From Bacteroidota bacterium (lineage in GTDB: Bacteria > Bacteroidota > Bacteroidia > Flavobacteriales_D > Crocinitomicaceae), in the NCBI GenBank assembly GCA_006226425.1, contig SBGX01000032.1, positions 62,001 through 126,000 of the forward strand: a stretch of 64,000 bases of DNA. The letters run 5' to 3'. A program made the translations under genes and the position numbers. This document shows positions 1 through 10,600 of the stretch, piece by piece (position 1 is the stretch's first letter; every line of letters begins with the position of its first letter). The notes beneath the pieces were generated by a model. It saw only the letters and a list, made by a program, of their open reading frames with translations. It ran no database searches and was not told where the DNA came from.

Positions 1-312
1 TTTACTCATACCTCGCAGGAGTCCCAGGAAGTAGGCGTGTTCCTTGACCGTCATACTTTTGTAGAGACCTCGTTCTTCAGGAAGGTATCCAATTTGACTG
101 AGGTCTTGTTCCTTCATGAAAGCTTTTTTAAAGCGAATACTTCCATGATCTGGTTCGACAATTTGATTGATGATTCGGATGAGGGTTGTTTTCCCGGCTC
201 CATTGGGCCCAAGCAAACCAAAGATCTCTCCCTCATGGAGTTTCAGAGAAACGTTATGAACGGCTGTCTTTCGGTAAAAAGACTTGGAGATATTTTGGAG
301 TTCCAAGAGCAT
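1..312 (-). CDS. ABC transporter ATP-binding protein (N-terminal 104 residues, runs off the left edge)
   Basis: The reverse strand reads an open frame from an ATG at 312 to the window edge. It is preceded by an in-frame TAA, so this ATG is the true start. The product begins MLLELQNISKSFYRKTAV and has a perfect Walker A, GPNGAGKTT, at residues 35-43. The Q-loop region reads IGYLPEERGLY (residues 74-84), in which the usual Gln is replaced. That variant is typical of NatA/DrrA-type exporter ATPases. The subunit would power export in the cytoplasm-membrane complex together with a permease expected beyond the left edge. Signature, Walker B and H-loop motifs are outside the window, so substrate and partner cannot be stated. 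Confidence 0.9.
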   Translation of the reverse strand, partial: MLLELQNISKSFYRKTAVHNVSLKLHEGEIFGLLGPNGAGKTTLIRIINQIVEPDHGSIRFKKAFMKEQDLSQIGYLPEERGLYKSMTVKEHAYFLGLLRGMSK

Positions 313-331
313 GGCTTAAAAATATAAAATA

Positions 332-1207
332 TTAGTTCACCAGATGAATCTGGTGTTCACAAGAAAAACTTTTTCCTGCTTCCAAGTGAAGAATTCCCTC
401 TTTTTCTTCCAGTTTTCCTTCGTGGCTTTGATGATCGGCAAGGCCAAACCAGGGTTCCAGGCAAATGAATGGGGCACCGGGCTTTTTCCAGATAGCAAAG
501 TAGGGAAATTCCGGGAAGTCAAAACGCAAGCTGTTTGAGCCGTCCTTTCTTTCTAGGAAAACCTGCTCCGAATTGAGCTTCTTGAAAACAAGTGCGTCCT
601 TCTCGAAAAGCTCCTCGTTCAATTCCAGAATTCCTTCTGGAATGTCCATTTCTTCAGTCTCCCCGGAATAAAGTCCGGACGATTGGTCAAGCAGGTGCCG
701 CTTTAGATGAAGGTCCTTCGGAAAACGAATTTGATAATCCGAGAATACCTCTTCGGCACTGATTGGACACAGAAACGCCGGATGAGCCCCAATGGAAAAT
801 AAAATGGGTCGTTCGTCTTTGTTTTCGACGGCGTATTTGACTCGAATACCTTGTTCTTCCAGTAAATATTCAATAAAAAGTTCGAAACGGAAGGGATAGA
901 GTTCCTTGCTTACTTCGTCCCAGGAAAGGGAAAAACGGACGTAATTTTCTCCTTGTTCACAGAGATTGAATTCACGATCTCTTGCAAATCCATGTTGTCC
1001 CATTTCGAACATGTTTGCACCAACAGTATACTGGTTGTTTTTTAGTTTTCCGACGATTGGAAACAACACGGGAGCAGATCGATTCCAGAAGGGAGTATTC
1101 CCTTGATAGAGTATTTGCTTTTGCTTGCTCTTGTCAAAAATTTCTTTAAGTTCGGCCCCGAGTGTTTTGATTTGAACTCTCAGTCCATCATTTTCCAGTA
1201 CGATCAT
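332..1207 (-). CDS. Aldose 1-epimerase family protein (galactose mutarotase-like, LacX-type)
   Basis: A 291-residue cytoplasmic protein with the galactose-mutarotase beta-sandwich pattern. The N-terminus (ENDGLRVQIKTLGAELKEI) and the GAHPAF segment, which carries a likely catalytic His, match the LacX-like subgroup of aldose epimerases. The family interconverts alpha and beta anomers of hexoses or sugar phosphates; the substrate here is unknown. The start codon lies one base after the recG stop, so the gene is very probably co-transcribed with and translationally coupled to recG. No signal peptide is present. Length is normal for the family. Confidence 0.8.
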   Translation of the reverse strand: MIVLENDGLRVQIKTLGAELKEIFDKSKQKQILYQGNTPFWNRSAPVLFPIVGKLKNNQYTVGANMFEMGQHGFARDREFNLCEQGENYVRFSLSWDEVSKELYPFRFELFIEYLLEEQGIRVKYAVENKDERPILFSIGAHPAFLCPISAEEVFSDYQIRFPKDLHLKRHLLDQSSGLYSGETEEMDIPEGILELNEELFEKDALVFKKLNSEQVFLERKDGSNSLRFDFPEFPYFAIWKKPGAPFICLEPWFGLADHQSHEGKLEEKEGILHLEAGKSFSCEHQIHLVN

Positions 1208-1208
1208 A

Positions 1209-3308
1209 TTATGATATTTTGCTCCAATTCGGTTTACCTTTTAATTGTTGAGCCAGGTGCTCGCGAAGGAAGAGGTTTTTTTCTTGTATCAGTTCAGGAT
1301 CATCTTCCAGAATGAGCCGGGCTTTTTGTCTGGCCAATGCCACTAACGGGCCGTCGGTCGCTAAATTGGCGATTTTCAGATCGAGGTCTCCACTTTGCTG
1401 AGTTCCCATCAGGTCTCCTGGACCTCTTAGTTCCAAATCTACTTCGGCGATCTCAAAACCATCTTGAGTTTTGACCATGGTCTCCAGCCTCTTTTTACTT
1501 TCTTTGGAGAGTTTGTTGCCCGTCATTAGCATGCAATAGGATTGCTCGGCACCTCGTCCAACCCGCCCTCTCAACTGATGGAGCTGGGAAAGTCCGAATC
1601 TTTCGGCACTTTCAATGACCATGACAGAAGCGTTTGGGACATTGACTCCAACTTCAATGACAGTTGTGGCGACCATGATGTGGGTTTGTCCCTCCACAAA
1701 ACGCTTCATTTCAAATTCCTTGACTTCAGATTTCATTTGTCCGTGGACAATACTGACCTGATATTCCGGGAGGGGAAAGCTTCGGGAAATAGCCTCAAAA
1801 CCTTCTTGCAAATTATTATAATCGAGTGTTTCAGATTCGGCGATGAGCGGATAAACGACATATACCTGCCTTCCTTTGGCAATTTCTCGTTTCATGAATC
1901 CGAAAACACTGAGACGGTCTTTTTCAAAGAAATGTTTGGTCGTGATAGGTTTTCTTCCCGGGGGAAGTTCATCAATGACCGAAATATCCAGGTCGCCGTA
2001 AAGTGTCATGGCCAAAGTTCTGGGAATCGGTGTGGCTGTCATTACCAGCACATGTGGCGGGCGTTTGTTCTTTTTCCAGAGTTTAGCGCGTTGTGCGACC
2101 CCGAAACGATGTTGTTCGTCAATGACTACCAAGCCCAGGTTTTGAAAGCGAACCCGGTCTTCGATCAATGCATGAGTTCCCACCAGAATTTGAAGCTTTC
2201 CCTCGGCCAAATCACTTAAAATTTCTTTGCGTTCAGCACTTTTACTAGATCCGGATAATTTCCGAATTTCTATAGGGAGTCCCTGGCTCAATTCGCTGAG
2301 TGATTCAAAATGTTGTTGGGCCAGTATTTCTGTGGGAGCCATAAGTGCAGCTTGATAACCATTTCCGACAGCAATGAGCATACACAATAAAGCTACAATC
2401 GTTTTTCCGCTTCCAACATCCCCCTGGACCAGTCGATTCATGTGAAAACCTTGTTTACAATCGGCTCTGATTTCCCGGATGACTCTCTTTTGAGCGCTGG
2501 TTAATTCAAAAGGAAGATGCTCTTCATAAAATTGCATGAACAGCGCGCCTACCTCGTCGAAAACGAAACCTTCATTTTTTTTCAATGAGACCTGCTTTCG
2601 GAGCAATAATTCGAGTTGGAGAAAAAATAACTCTTCAAACTTCAAACGATAGCTGGCCCGATTGATCAATTCCTGGTTTTTCGGGTAGTGAATTTGCCTC
2701 AAGGCCTCTTCCCGGGAAAGGAGGTTCAAATCCCGAATCAGGTCGAGTGGAAGGTTTTCGGGAATTTTGCGTTCAATTTGTGGGATCAGGGCGGTCAGTA
2801 ATTTTTCAATGCCCCTTGAATGGAGACCTTTACTTCCAAGTTTCTCGGTACTGCTATATACAGGTTTAAGCCCTTTGTTCGGATCGGTTTGCTCCATTTC
2901 CTGAATTTCAGGATGAGCAATAGTGCATTTATTTCCGTACATCTTGATCTTTCCATAGACCTGATACTCCACATTCAATTTGAGCGATGGTCTAATCCAT
3001 TTGATCCCCTGAAACCAGAGCAATTCAATGATCCCACTAGCATCCTGCAAACGGCCACTCAGTCGTTGGTGTCTCCCTTTTCCGCTAATTTCCAAACTGG
3101 TCAGTCGTCCTCTGATTTGAACAGGAGCTTGTAATTCCCTTGCTGCCATGGCAATGGGTAAATAGACCGAACGATCTACGTATCGAAAGGGAAAATGGGA
3201 AAGCAGGTCATGGTAGCTGTAAATACCCAGTTCTTTACGGAGCAGTTCTGCTCGTTGGGGACCAACTCCCTTGAGAAATTCGATGGGGGTCTGTAGAAAG
3301 GCGTTCAC
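1209..3308 (-). CDS. recG: ATP-dependent DNA helicase RecG
   Basis: A 699-residue superfamily 2 helicase that remodels stalled replication forks and branch-migrates Holliday junctions. The N-terminal wedge/OB-fold region lies at about residues 60-150. It is followed by Walker A GDVGSGKT (296-303), MAPTEILAQQHF (motif Ia), DEQH (397-400), MTATPIPRT (motif III), and the C-terminal helicase half with the QLRGRVGRG motif. Translation starts at a GTG (3308). The conserved TPIEFLKGVGPQRAELL block begins only six residues later, so there is no room for a later start. A promoter -7 box ends four bases before this GTG. Length is normal. Confidence 0.97.
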   Translation of the reverse strand: MNAFLQTPIEFLKGVGPQRAELLRKELGIYSYHDLLSHFPFRYVDRSVYLPIAMAARELQAPVQIRGRLTSLEISGKGRHQRLSGRLQDASGIIELLWFQGIKWIRPSLKLNVEYQVYGKIKMYGNKCTIAHPEIQEMEQTDPNKGLKPVYSSTEKLGSKGLHSRGIEKLLTALIPQIERKIPENLPLDLIRDLNLLSREEALRQIHYPKNQELINRASYRLKFEELFFLQLELLLRKQVSLKKNEGFVFDEVGALFMQFYEEHLPFELTSAQKRVIREIRADCKQGFHMNRLVQGDVGSGKTIVALLCMLIAVGNGYQAALMAPTEILAQQHFESLSELSQGLPIEIRKLSGSSKSAERKEILSDLAEGKLQILVGTHALIEDRVRFQNLGLVVIDEQHRFGVAQRAKLWKKNKRPPHVLVMTATPIPRTLAMTLYGDLDISVIDELPPGRKPITTKHFFEKDRLSVFGFMKREIAKGRQVYVVYPLIAESETLDYNNLQEGFEAISRSFPLPEYQVSIVHGQMKSEVKEFEMKRFVEGQTHIMVATTVIEVGVNVPNASVMVIESAERFGLSQLHQLRGRVGRGAEQSYCMLMTGNKLSKESKKRLETMVKTQDGFEIAEVDLELRGPGDLMGTQQSGDLDLKIANLATDGPLVALARQKARLILEDDPELIQEKNLFLREHLAQQLKGKPNWSKIS

Positions 3309-3312
3309 CTAA

Positions 3313-3320
3313 CAAAAATA
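3313..3320 (-). promoter_or_regulatory. Bacteroidota -7 promoter element of recG
   Basis: The minus strand reads TATTTTTG, an exact match to the Bacteroidota -7 consensus TAnnTTTG, four bases upstream of the recG GTG. No clear -33 TTG is seen at the usual distance. If used, the transcript would be leaderless or nearly so. Confidence 0.45.
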
Positions 3321-3388
3321 ACTACTTTTCAGTGACCTGAGTGAGCACTGATCAGAATTGCTGTGGACAAGTCTACTTCAAGGACTTC

Positions 3389-4672
3389 CTAGCGAAAAGA
3401 ACCTAATGTTGCTTTGGCCCGTGAATTGGTTTCATAGCATTTGAGGTTTCCATCCAGGTCTGCGATTAAGAGTTCCAGTTTGCCATCTTTGTCAATGTCC
3501 AGAATAAAGGCACTGGCTTCTGCTCCCCCTGAAAACTTCAGCTTGTGAATGACCTTTCCGTTCGTTTCTAGTAAGAAAAGAGTCCCGCTTTCAGTCAATC
3601 CGACCAATTGATCTCGCTTCAGGTTTAAAACGTCCGCAATCATGGTGGTCGCGCTAATTCGTCCGTCGATTTCCGGGAATTCGGCTTCGGCCTCTTTCTT
3701 CAAATAGCAAGGTCCCTCTTTATCACAAGTGAACCATTTTTGTGCGAAGTCAATAGAACCCCGACCAATGACCAAATGTTCATCTTTCGTTACTACCGGA
3801 GAGGAGAAGTTATCATATCCAAAATCAATGCGTTTGATGACTTGTCCCTTTTGGTCCATGACACGTAATTCTCCATAGGCATCCAGGGCTAGCAATTCGA
3901 TTTTTCTTCCGCGCTTATATAAGAACGGCGATGCATGTACTCCGGCACCAGTTTCGGCCATCCAAAGTACTTCCCCATTTTTTCCGTTGATGGCCATGTG
4001 ATAATCTCCGTAATGAGCCATTTTAAAGCCAGCGGTTTTGTTTGAATTCGGGGTTCCTCTTCCAGAGGTGACAAAATCCATGACTCCGTCTTTGTTTAGG
4101 TCCAGGGCAAGCGGGGAAACGTTTCCACTGTGAGATGAAATGCCATAAGAAATCCACAGCACTTCCCCGGTTTTTCCGTCGAGTGCATAAAAGCCTGCCT
4201 GTTCAACTGGAAAGGCAAGGTCCTGAAATTTATCCCCATTCAGATCAGCCACCTGCGGGATACATTCGACATCACCTGGCATTTTCGTTTTCCAAAGCTC
4301 TTGTTTCGACTTCAGGTCGAAGCAGAAGAAGTAGAAATTATCTGTTCCAAAATACAGACGGTCGTTGGCAATTCGAACACCGTTGACATCGTTGTCTCCC
4401 AGGAAGGGAACCTTATAGTGGTGTTCAATAGCACCTGTTTGGGCGTTGATTTGAAAAACACCGTCTAGACTATCTATTTTGAAGTTCCGGTTGATTCCGT
4501 TTGAACCAATAAAGATAGAACCTTTATGAAAGGCCATATTGGTTCGATAGGTTGTCACCCCAATCTTCGTTTTCCATTTAAGTGGGAAAACTTCTTCAAC
4601 TCCTTTTTGGGCCCAGTTGATGTTCAACATCATGATCCCTGTCAATACGAAAAATAGTTTTTTGCCTACCAT
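3389..4672 (-). CDS. Secreted FG-GAP/PQQ-like beta-propeller protein
   Basis: A 427-residue protein with a clear signal peptide (MVGKKLFFVLTGIMMLNINWAQ). The mature part is a repeat protein. Several segments carry the integrin-like FG-GAP calcium loop DxNxDGxxD: DLNGDKFQDL, DLNKDGVMDF and DIDKDGKLEL. PQQ-type blades such as DGKTGEVLW and NGKNGEVLW lie between them. It is probably a periplasmic or surface propeller binding a ligand or partner; no catalytic motif is visible. The start ATG overlaps the stop of the WG-repeat gene (ATGGTAG), so the two are translationally coupled and probably work together. Function unknown. Confidence 0.75.
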   Translation of the reverse strand: MVGKKLFFVLTGIMMLNINWAQKGVEEVFPLKWKTKIGVTTYRTNMAFHKGSIFIGSNGINRNFKIDSLDGVFQINAQTGAIEHHYKVPFLGDNDVNGVRIANDRLYFGTDNFYFFCFDLKSKQELWKTKMPGDVECIPQVADLNGDKFQDLAFPVEQAGFYALDGKTGEVLWISYGISSHSGNVSPLALDLNKDGVMDFVTSGRGTPNSNKTAGFKMAHYGDYHMAINGKNGEVLWMAETGAGVHASPFLYKRGRKIELLALDAYGELRVMDQKGQVIKRIDFGYDNFSSPVVTKDEHLVIGRGSIDFAQKWFTCDKEGPCYLKKEAEAEFPEIDGRISATTMIADVLNLKRDQLVGLTESGTLFLLETNGKVIHKLKFSGGAEASAFILDIDKDGKLELLIADLDGNLKCYETNSRAKATLGSFR

Positions 4673-7476
4673 TCCTGTTCAGTATATCGTTTGTTATCTT
4701 CTACGTAGATGTAGTATTTTACTCCTTTTTCAAAACCAATCATGACTTCTTCCCGACCATCAAAAAATTCAGCGAAATCATAAATGGCTGGCACGAGTAC
4801 CTTTCCGTCCTTGTTGATGGCTCCGAATTTCCCCTTCTCTACAAAAATGTTGAACATTTCTCCTTTGATTTCAAATTTTTCGGTGGATTGTCGACGAAGT
4901 AACAAACCTGTATTGAAATCATACTCTTCAATAATTCCATGGTTGAGAATGAAGGCGCTTTCACCTCTAACAAAGCTGTAGCCTTTGAGAGGAAAAAGAT
5001 AGATGTTCGGGGTTTCCAAATTGAATTTTCGAGCGTAAATCAGATCATCACTTTTGTATCCGGTGATCAGGCTTGCTTTCAAATTATCACTATAGGTGCA
5101 TTCCACTTTTTCAAATTCTGCCGGAAGAATGCCATGCCCTTGATAGTCGATCACCCCGTATTTTTTGTTTTTCTTGACGACAAATGCCGGCATGGGATCA
5201 CCCCATTCGTTTTTCAACTGCTCCACTTGTTCGTATTCTGGAAATACCACCAGTTGCCCCTTTGAATTGGCCAATCCTACTTTTTTCTTTCCCTGGTAGA
5301 CACTGTAGAAACGTCCCATTTCATAGATTTCTATATTGGCCTCTTCGATTCTTTTGTAATTGAAAGGAAGAACGATTTCACCGGTATAGTCAATCATTCC
5401 CCACTTCTTTTTCTTGTCCTGTGCCAAATAGATGTTCAGACTATTGCCCAATTTTAAATTTTTGTAGGGTCCTTCCGCCTGAATAAATTGATCGTTGATC
5501 GCTTTTTCGGTATTGCAGGCCAATCCGTATCCTCCCTTCAATTTTTCGACATAAACGTCTTCATAGCCACAGAGGAATTTGCTTCCTTCAGATGTCAGAT
5601 AATAGGATTCATTCTCCAGGTTAATAGGTACAACATCTATTCTGACAGAACCATCAATTGTTGTTTCTACCTCTAGTGTTTGATCGTAGGCAGGAACAAT
5701 GGTTTTTCCGCTGACAACATGGAACAGTCCATACTTCCCATCTCGTTTGATATTTACGAATTCTTTGTGAGTATTTTGGATGATGGTATCATAAATAGCC
5801 ATGGTGCGTTGTCCTTGTTGACTAATCAAAGCATATTTTCCTTTGTCCTGAATGATGACAAAATCCCGCTTAAATAAATTTGTTCGATTAAATGTCGGTT
5901 CACCGAATTCGTCATAAGTAATAGAATCTTTGCTTACCTGCGTAGAGGTGTACGCTTTGTCATAACTTCCAACCTGTGCGATTTCTTTTAGTCCGATCAT
6001 GAAAACATCATCCTTGTTCGTTTTACTGTTGTGCATAACCCGATAAAAACGACCATTATTCGGGAGCGTTTGATCATCGGCAAAAAGCTGGTATTGAATT
6101 GGGGTTCCAACTTCCATTCCCTGTACAAAGAATCCTTTGTTTCCTTCTTCGGATTTGTCCGTGTCGTAAACGTAGCTGATTTGTCCCAGACTGTTTATTT
6201 CACGTGAAGCCCACAATTTTCCTTCGAACCAGGGAGAAACAACTTCTTGCAAGACCAGGTCGTAGATAGCACTTTTTCTGTTTTCTTGTTTTCCTTTATG
6301 AACAATTAGAAAGGGCTCGCCGACAATCATTTCTTCATCCCATAGTTCACCTGTTTCAGGATCCAAATACAATTCCTTCAATGGCATAGCAAGGTCAAAG
6401 GAATCAATAGGGAATTTGTACCTATTCATAATGATCGTCTTGTCGCTACCTTCCCCAATGTACCAACTCAAATGTGAGATAATGTTCAGAAATCTGGATT
6501 CTTCAAAATCAAGATTTTGATTCGAAGTATATCGCTTGTTTCCCTTCCAGGCAGTGATAAATCCGGCAAAATTTCCTTCATCTGTCTGTTCTCTGACTTC
6601 GTAGCGGTCGAAAGATATTTCAGAAATGGCTTGTCCGCCCGAGTAGAAGAAACGAACCGTATCGGTCATTTCTGTTTCTCCATCCCAGAAGGGGTCATCT
6701 TCCGGACGAATGTAATCGGCACTGTGTGCGACGAAAATGTAATCCATATTTTTGGATGTATGGGGGTCCGTATAATCAGGTGTGGAAATGCGTTCTATTT
6801 TCCCGTATTTGGTCGGGATAATCCAACCATCGGTCAGGTGAAAAACACCGTATTTTCCGTTTTGGCTGGCAATGACCGTTCTCTCAAGTCGGTGAAAGTC
6901 CCGGTAAGGGATATCCCGGTCAACATTTGAGATGATTTTTCGGCCCTCATAATAGATGTCATAGAGCGAATTGGGCATTCTGGCGATGGTCAATTTAGAT
7001 TGAAAACGGATCTGGTCGTATTTCGCTGGAATTAAGTGACCACTCTTTTTGTCCTGAACCCCTTGCAACTCTCCGTCCCACACGTAATAGTTGTTCCAAT
7101 CTTCCGTGATGTTGCTGTATGCCGCTTTGATCACAAAATCACCCTTCTGATCGATCATGCCTATCTTACCGTATTTGGAAACGATGGCATATTCACCATT
7201 AAAGGGCTGCGCCATATCGAAGCGAGGTGTAATACTCCAGTTTCCGCTGCTGTCAATGTATCCCCATTTCTCATCGAGTTTAACCAGGGCGAGTCCTTTG
7301 CTGAACTGAGTTGCATAGCTATACCTGGCCGGAATCACCTCCTGACCTTTCAATTGATATCCGTATTTATCACCGGATTTAAAAATCTTAAAACTTTCAA
7401 AGGGCTTGATGACCTGTGCTTTTCCAGTCAAACAGAAAGAGCCAAAAAGAGCCAAAATGATGAGTCGCATCTTCAT
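4666..7476 (-). CDS. Secreted WG-repeat protein (about 936 aa)
   Basis: A large envelope protein of WG beta-repeats. These read like KWGYIDSSGNW, KIGMIDQKGDFVI, KWGMIDYTGEIVLP, KYGVIDYQGHGILP and KFGAINKDGKVLVPA, interrupted by a central non-repeat region at about residues 250-520. The start chosen is the ATG at 7476, giving MKMRLIILALFGSFCLTGKAQ as signal peptide. An upstream in-frame ATG at 7500 lies inside the promoter -7 box and cannot be used. WG repeats are widespread in Bacteroidota and have no assigned biochemical role. The gene heads a two-gene operon with the overlapping FG-GAP gene downstream. Confidence 0.8.
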   Translation of the reverse strand: MKMRLIILALFGSFCLTGKAQVIKPFESFKIFKSGDKYGYQLKGQEVIPARYSYATQFSKGLALVKLDEKWGYIDSSGNWSITPRFDMAQPFNGEYAIVSKYGKIGMIDQKGDFVIKAAYSNITEDWNNYYVWDGELQGVQDKKSGHLIPAKYDQIRFQSKLTIARMPNSLYDIYYEGRKIISNVDRDIPYRDFHRLERTVIASQNGKYGVFHLTDGWIIPTKYGKIERISTPDYTDPHTSKNMDYIFVAHSADYIRPEDDPFWDGETEMTDTVRFFYSGGQAISEISFDRYEVREQTDEGNFAGFITAWKGNKRYTSNQNLDFEESRFLNIISHLSWYIGEGSDKTIIMNRYKFPIDSFDLAMPLKELYLDPETGELWDEEMIVGEPFLIVHKGKQENRKSAIYDLVLQEVVSPWFEGKLWASREINSLGQISYVYDTDKSEEGNKGFFVQGMEVGTPIQYQLFADDQTLPNNGRFYRVMHNSKTNKDDVFMIGLKEIAQVGSYDKAYTSTQVSKDSITYDEFGEPTFNRTNLFKRDFVIIQDKGKYALISQQGQRTMAIYDTIIQNTHKEFVNIKRDGKYGLFHVVSGKTIVPAYDQTLEVETTIDGSVRIDVVPINLENESYYLTSEGSKFLCGYEDVYVEKLKGGYGLACNTEKAINDQFIQAEGPYKNLKLGNSLNIYLAQDKKKKWGMIDYTGEIVLPFNYKRIEEANIEIYEMGRFYSVYQGKKKVGLANSKGQLVVFPEYEQVEQLKNEWGDPMPAFVVKKNKKYGVIDYQGHGILPAEFEKVECTYSDNLKASLITGYKSDDLIYARKFNLETPNIYLFPLKGYSFVRGESAFILNHGIIEEYDFNTGLLLRRQSTEKFEIKGEMFNIFVEKGKFGAINKDGKVLVPAIYDFAEFFDGREEVMIGFEKGVKYYIYVEDNKRYTEQEW

Positions 7477-7497
7477 TTTACTGTAATTAGTTTGGTA

Positions 7498-7505
7498 CAA
7501 ATCTA
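7498..7505 (-). promoter_or_regulatory. -7 promoter element of the WG-repeat operon
   Basis: The minus strand reads TAGATTTG (TAnnTTTG consensus). A TTG lies about 20 bases further upstream as a -33 candidate. The predicted transcription start falls about 15 bases before the ATG at 7476, which supports that start. Confidence 0.55.
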
Positions 7506-7611
7506 GGGTTTAGTGGTATAGGAGCCAATACGCAATTTAACGTATAATGAATCAAGATAGCAAAAAGTTACGTTATTGCATTTTCAAGGCAAAAATCCGG
7601 GCTAAAATTCC

Positions 7612-7619
7612 TATTTTTG
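7612..7619 (+). promoter_or_regulatory. -7 promoter element of the fused mutase gene
   Basis: TATTTTTG matches the Bacteroidota -7 consensus and lies 24 bases before the ATG at 7644. No convincing -33 element is visible at the standard spacing. Confidence 0.45.
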
Positions 7620-7643
7620 TGGGGCTTAGAAACGAAATAAACT

Positions 7644-10600
7644 ATGAAGCAGGTAGAGGCATACAAACCAACAAACAAGGTTCGAATTGTAACTGCAGCG
7701 TCGCTTTTTGATGGACACGATGCAGCGATCAATATCATGAGAAGAATTATTCAGGCAACAGGTTGCGAGGTGATTCATCTTGGGCATGATCGTTCCGTGG
7801 AAGAAGTGGTTGACTGTGCGATTCAGGAAGATGCTCAGGCCATTGCGATGACCTCTTATCAGGGAGGACACATGGAATATTTCAAGTATATGTATGACCT
7901 GCTGAAGGAAAAAGGAGCTCCTCATATCAAAATCTTCGGTGGTGGAGGAGGAACCATTCTTCCAGAAGAAATCAAGGAACTTCAGGATTATGGTATCGAA
8001 CGCATTTATCATCCAGATGATGGAAGGTCGATGGGCCTGCAGGGAATGATCAATGACCTGGTAGAACGATGCGATTTCCCGGTAGGGGAACATTTGAATG
8101 GAGAGATTAAGGAGCTGAAACTGAAAAAGGCACATGCGATTGCCCGGGTCATCTCAGCAGCAGAAAATTTTGCGGATCAATCGGCAGAAGTATTGGCAGA
8201 AGTCAACCAAATGGCGGAAAAAGTCGCAACCCCCGTATTAGGTATTACTGGTACCGGAGGGGCGGGAAAGTCATCTTTGGTAGATGAGTTGGTCAGACGT
8301 TTTTTGATTGATTTTCGGGACAAGCAAATAGCCGTTGTTTCGGTTGATCCTTCCAAAAGAAAAACAGGAGGAGCTTTGTTAGGAGATCGTATTCGAATGA
8401 ATTCAATCCGAAACAAGCGTGTTTATATGAGGTCTTTGGCAACCCGACAATCTAATTTGGCACTTTCCAAACATGTGTCGGAGGCGATCAATATTCTAAA
8501 AGCAGCCGAATATGACCTGATTATTCTGGAGACTTCCGGGATCGGACAATCGGATACGGAAATCCTTGATCACTCGGATATGGCGCTCTACGTGATGACC
8601 CCCGAGTACGGTGCGGCGACACAGCTTGAAAAAATTGACATGCTGGATTTCGCAGATGTAATTGCTTTAAACAAGTTTGATAAAAGAGGTGCTTTGGATG
8701 CCTTGCGAGATGTCCGGAAACAGTATCAGCGCAATCACAATTTGTGGGATCAATCGGTAGATGCTATGCCCGTTTATGGGACGATTGCTTCTCAGTTCAA
8801 TGATCCGGGAATGAATACCCTGTACAAGGTGATCATGGACAAGCTGGTGGAAAAAACAGGCGCGGAACTGAAGTCAACTTTTGAAGTGACAGAAGAGATG
8901 TCTGAAAAAATATTTGTGATTCCACCGGATCGAACCAGGTATCTTTCTGAAATCTCGGAGAATAATCGAAGCTATGATAAGTGGGTAGATCAGCAAGTGG
9001 AAGTGGCTGATCGTCTGTATGCTTTAAGTTCATCGATTGAGGCCATGAAGCAATCTAAACTGGAGGACAAGGATCGTTTGGTCAAAGGTTTGGAAGAGCA
9101 ACTGGCACAGGAAAAATTAAATTTTGACCCGAAGAACTGGGAGATTCTACAAAATTGGGAGGCCAAGAAAGAGAAGTATGGCAACCCAATATTTGAATTC
9201 CAGGTGCGAGACAAGGTATTGAAGATCGAAACACATACCGAGTCGCTCTCACATTTGCAGGTTCCGAAAATTGCGCTTCCCAAGTTCAAAGCCTGGGGAG
9301 ATATTTTACGATGGTGTCTGCAGGAGAATGTACCGGGAGAGTTCCCATATACATCAGGACTTTTCCCTTTCAAACGGGAAGGAGAGGATCCAACCAGAAT
9401 GTTTGCGGGAGAAGGTGGACCAGAACGTACGAACAAGCGTTTTCATTATGTGAGTTTGGGGATGCCAGCGAAACGACTTTCAACGGCTTTCGACTCCGTG
9501 ACGCTATACGGAAATGACCCTGATTTGCGGCCTGATATTTATGGGAAAATTGGAAACTCAGGAGTTTCGATCTGTTGTTTGGATGATGCGAAAAAATTGT
9601 ATTCAGGATTCGATTTGTCGGATCCCCGAACTTCTGTATCGATGACCATTAACGGTCCAGCACCAATTCTGTTAGGCTTCTTTATGAATGCGGCAATTGA
9701 TCAAAATTGCGAGAAGTATATCAAGGAGCATGGATTGGAAAAGGAAGTCAACCAAAAAATTGAGGCAATTTACCAGCAGAAAGGAGTTGAGCGACCAAAA
9801 TACCAGGGAGACCTTCCTGAAGGAAACGATGGTTTGGGGCTTTTCCTTTTGGGAGTAACGGGAGATCAGGTGCTCTCGAAAGATATTTATGAGCAAATTA
9901 AGGCGGATACACTCAAGAAAGTGAGAGGAACCGTACAGGCAGATATCCTCAAAGAGGATCAGGCGCAGAATACTTGTATCTTTTCAACAGAGTTTGCACT
10001 TCGCCTGATGGGGGACGTACAGCAATATTTCATTGAGCAGGGAGTGAGGAATTTTTATTCCGTTTCCATCTCAGGTTACCACATTGCCGAAGCCGGAGCT
10101 AATCCGATTACCCAGTTGGCATTTACCCTTTCAAATGGATTTACATACGTTGAGTACTATTTGAGCAGGGGAATGGACATTAATGCTTTTGGGCCAAACC
10201 TTTCTTTCTTCTTCTCGAATGGGATTGATCCAGAATATGCCGTTATCGGAAGGGTGGCAAGAAGAATTTGGGCGAAAGCACTGGATCGCAAGTACGGGGC
10301 CAATCCGCGGGCTCAAATGTTGAAATACCACATTCAAACTTCCGGTCGATCATTGCATGCTCAGGAAATTGATTTCAACGATATTCGAACAACACTGCAG
10401 GCACTTTACGCAATTTATGACAATTGTAACTCACTGCATACGAATGCCTATGATGAAGCGATTACCACGCCAACGGAGGAATCGGTGAGAAGAGCAATGG
10501 CCATTCAGTTAATCATCAACCGTGAATTGGGATTAGCCAAAAATGAAAACCCGCTGCAAGGCTCGTTTATCATTGAAGAACTAACTGATTTGGTAGAAGA

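Noticed and set aside
1542-2219. Long open frame on the plus strand opposite recG
   Set aside because: It is antisense to the intact helicase, has no recognisable domain or signal, and its composition mirrors recG codons.
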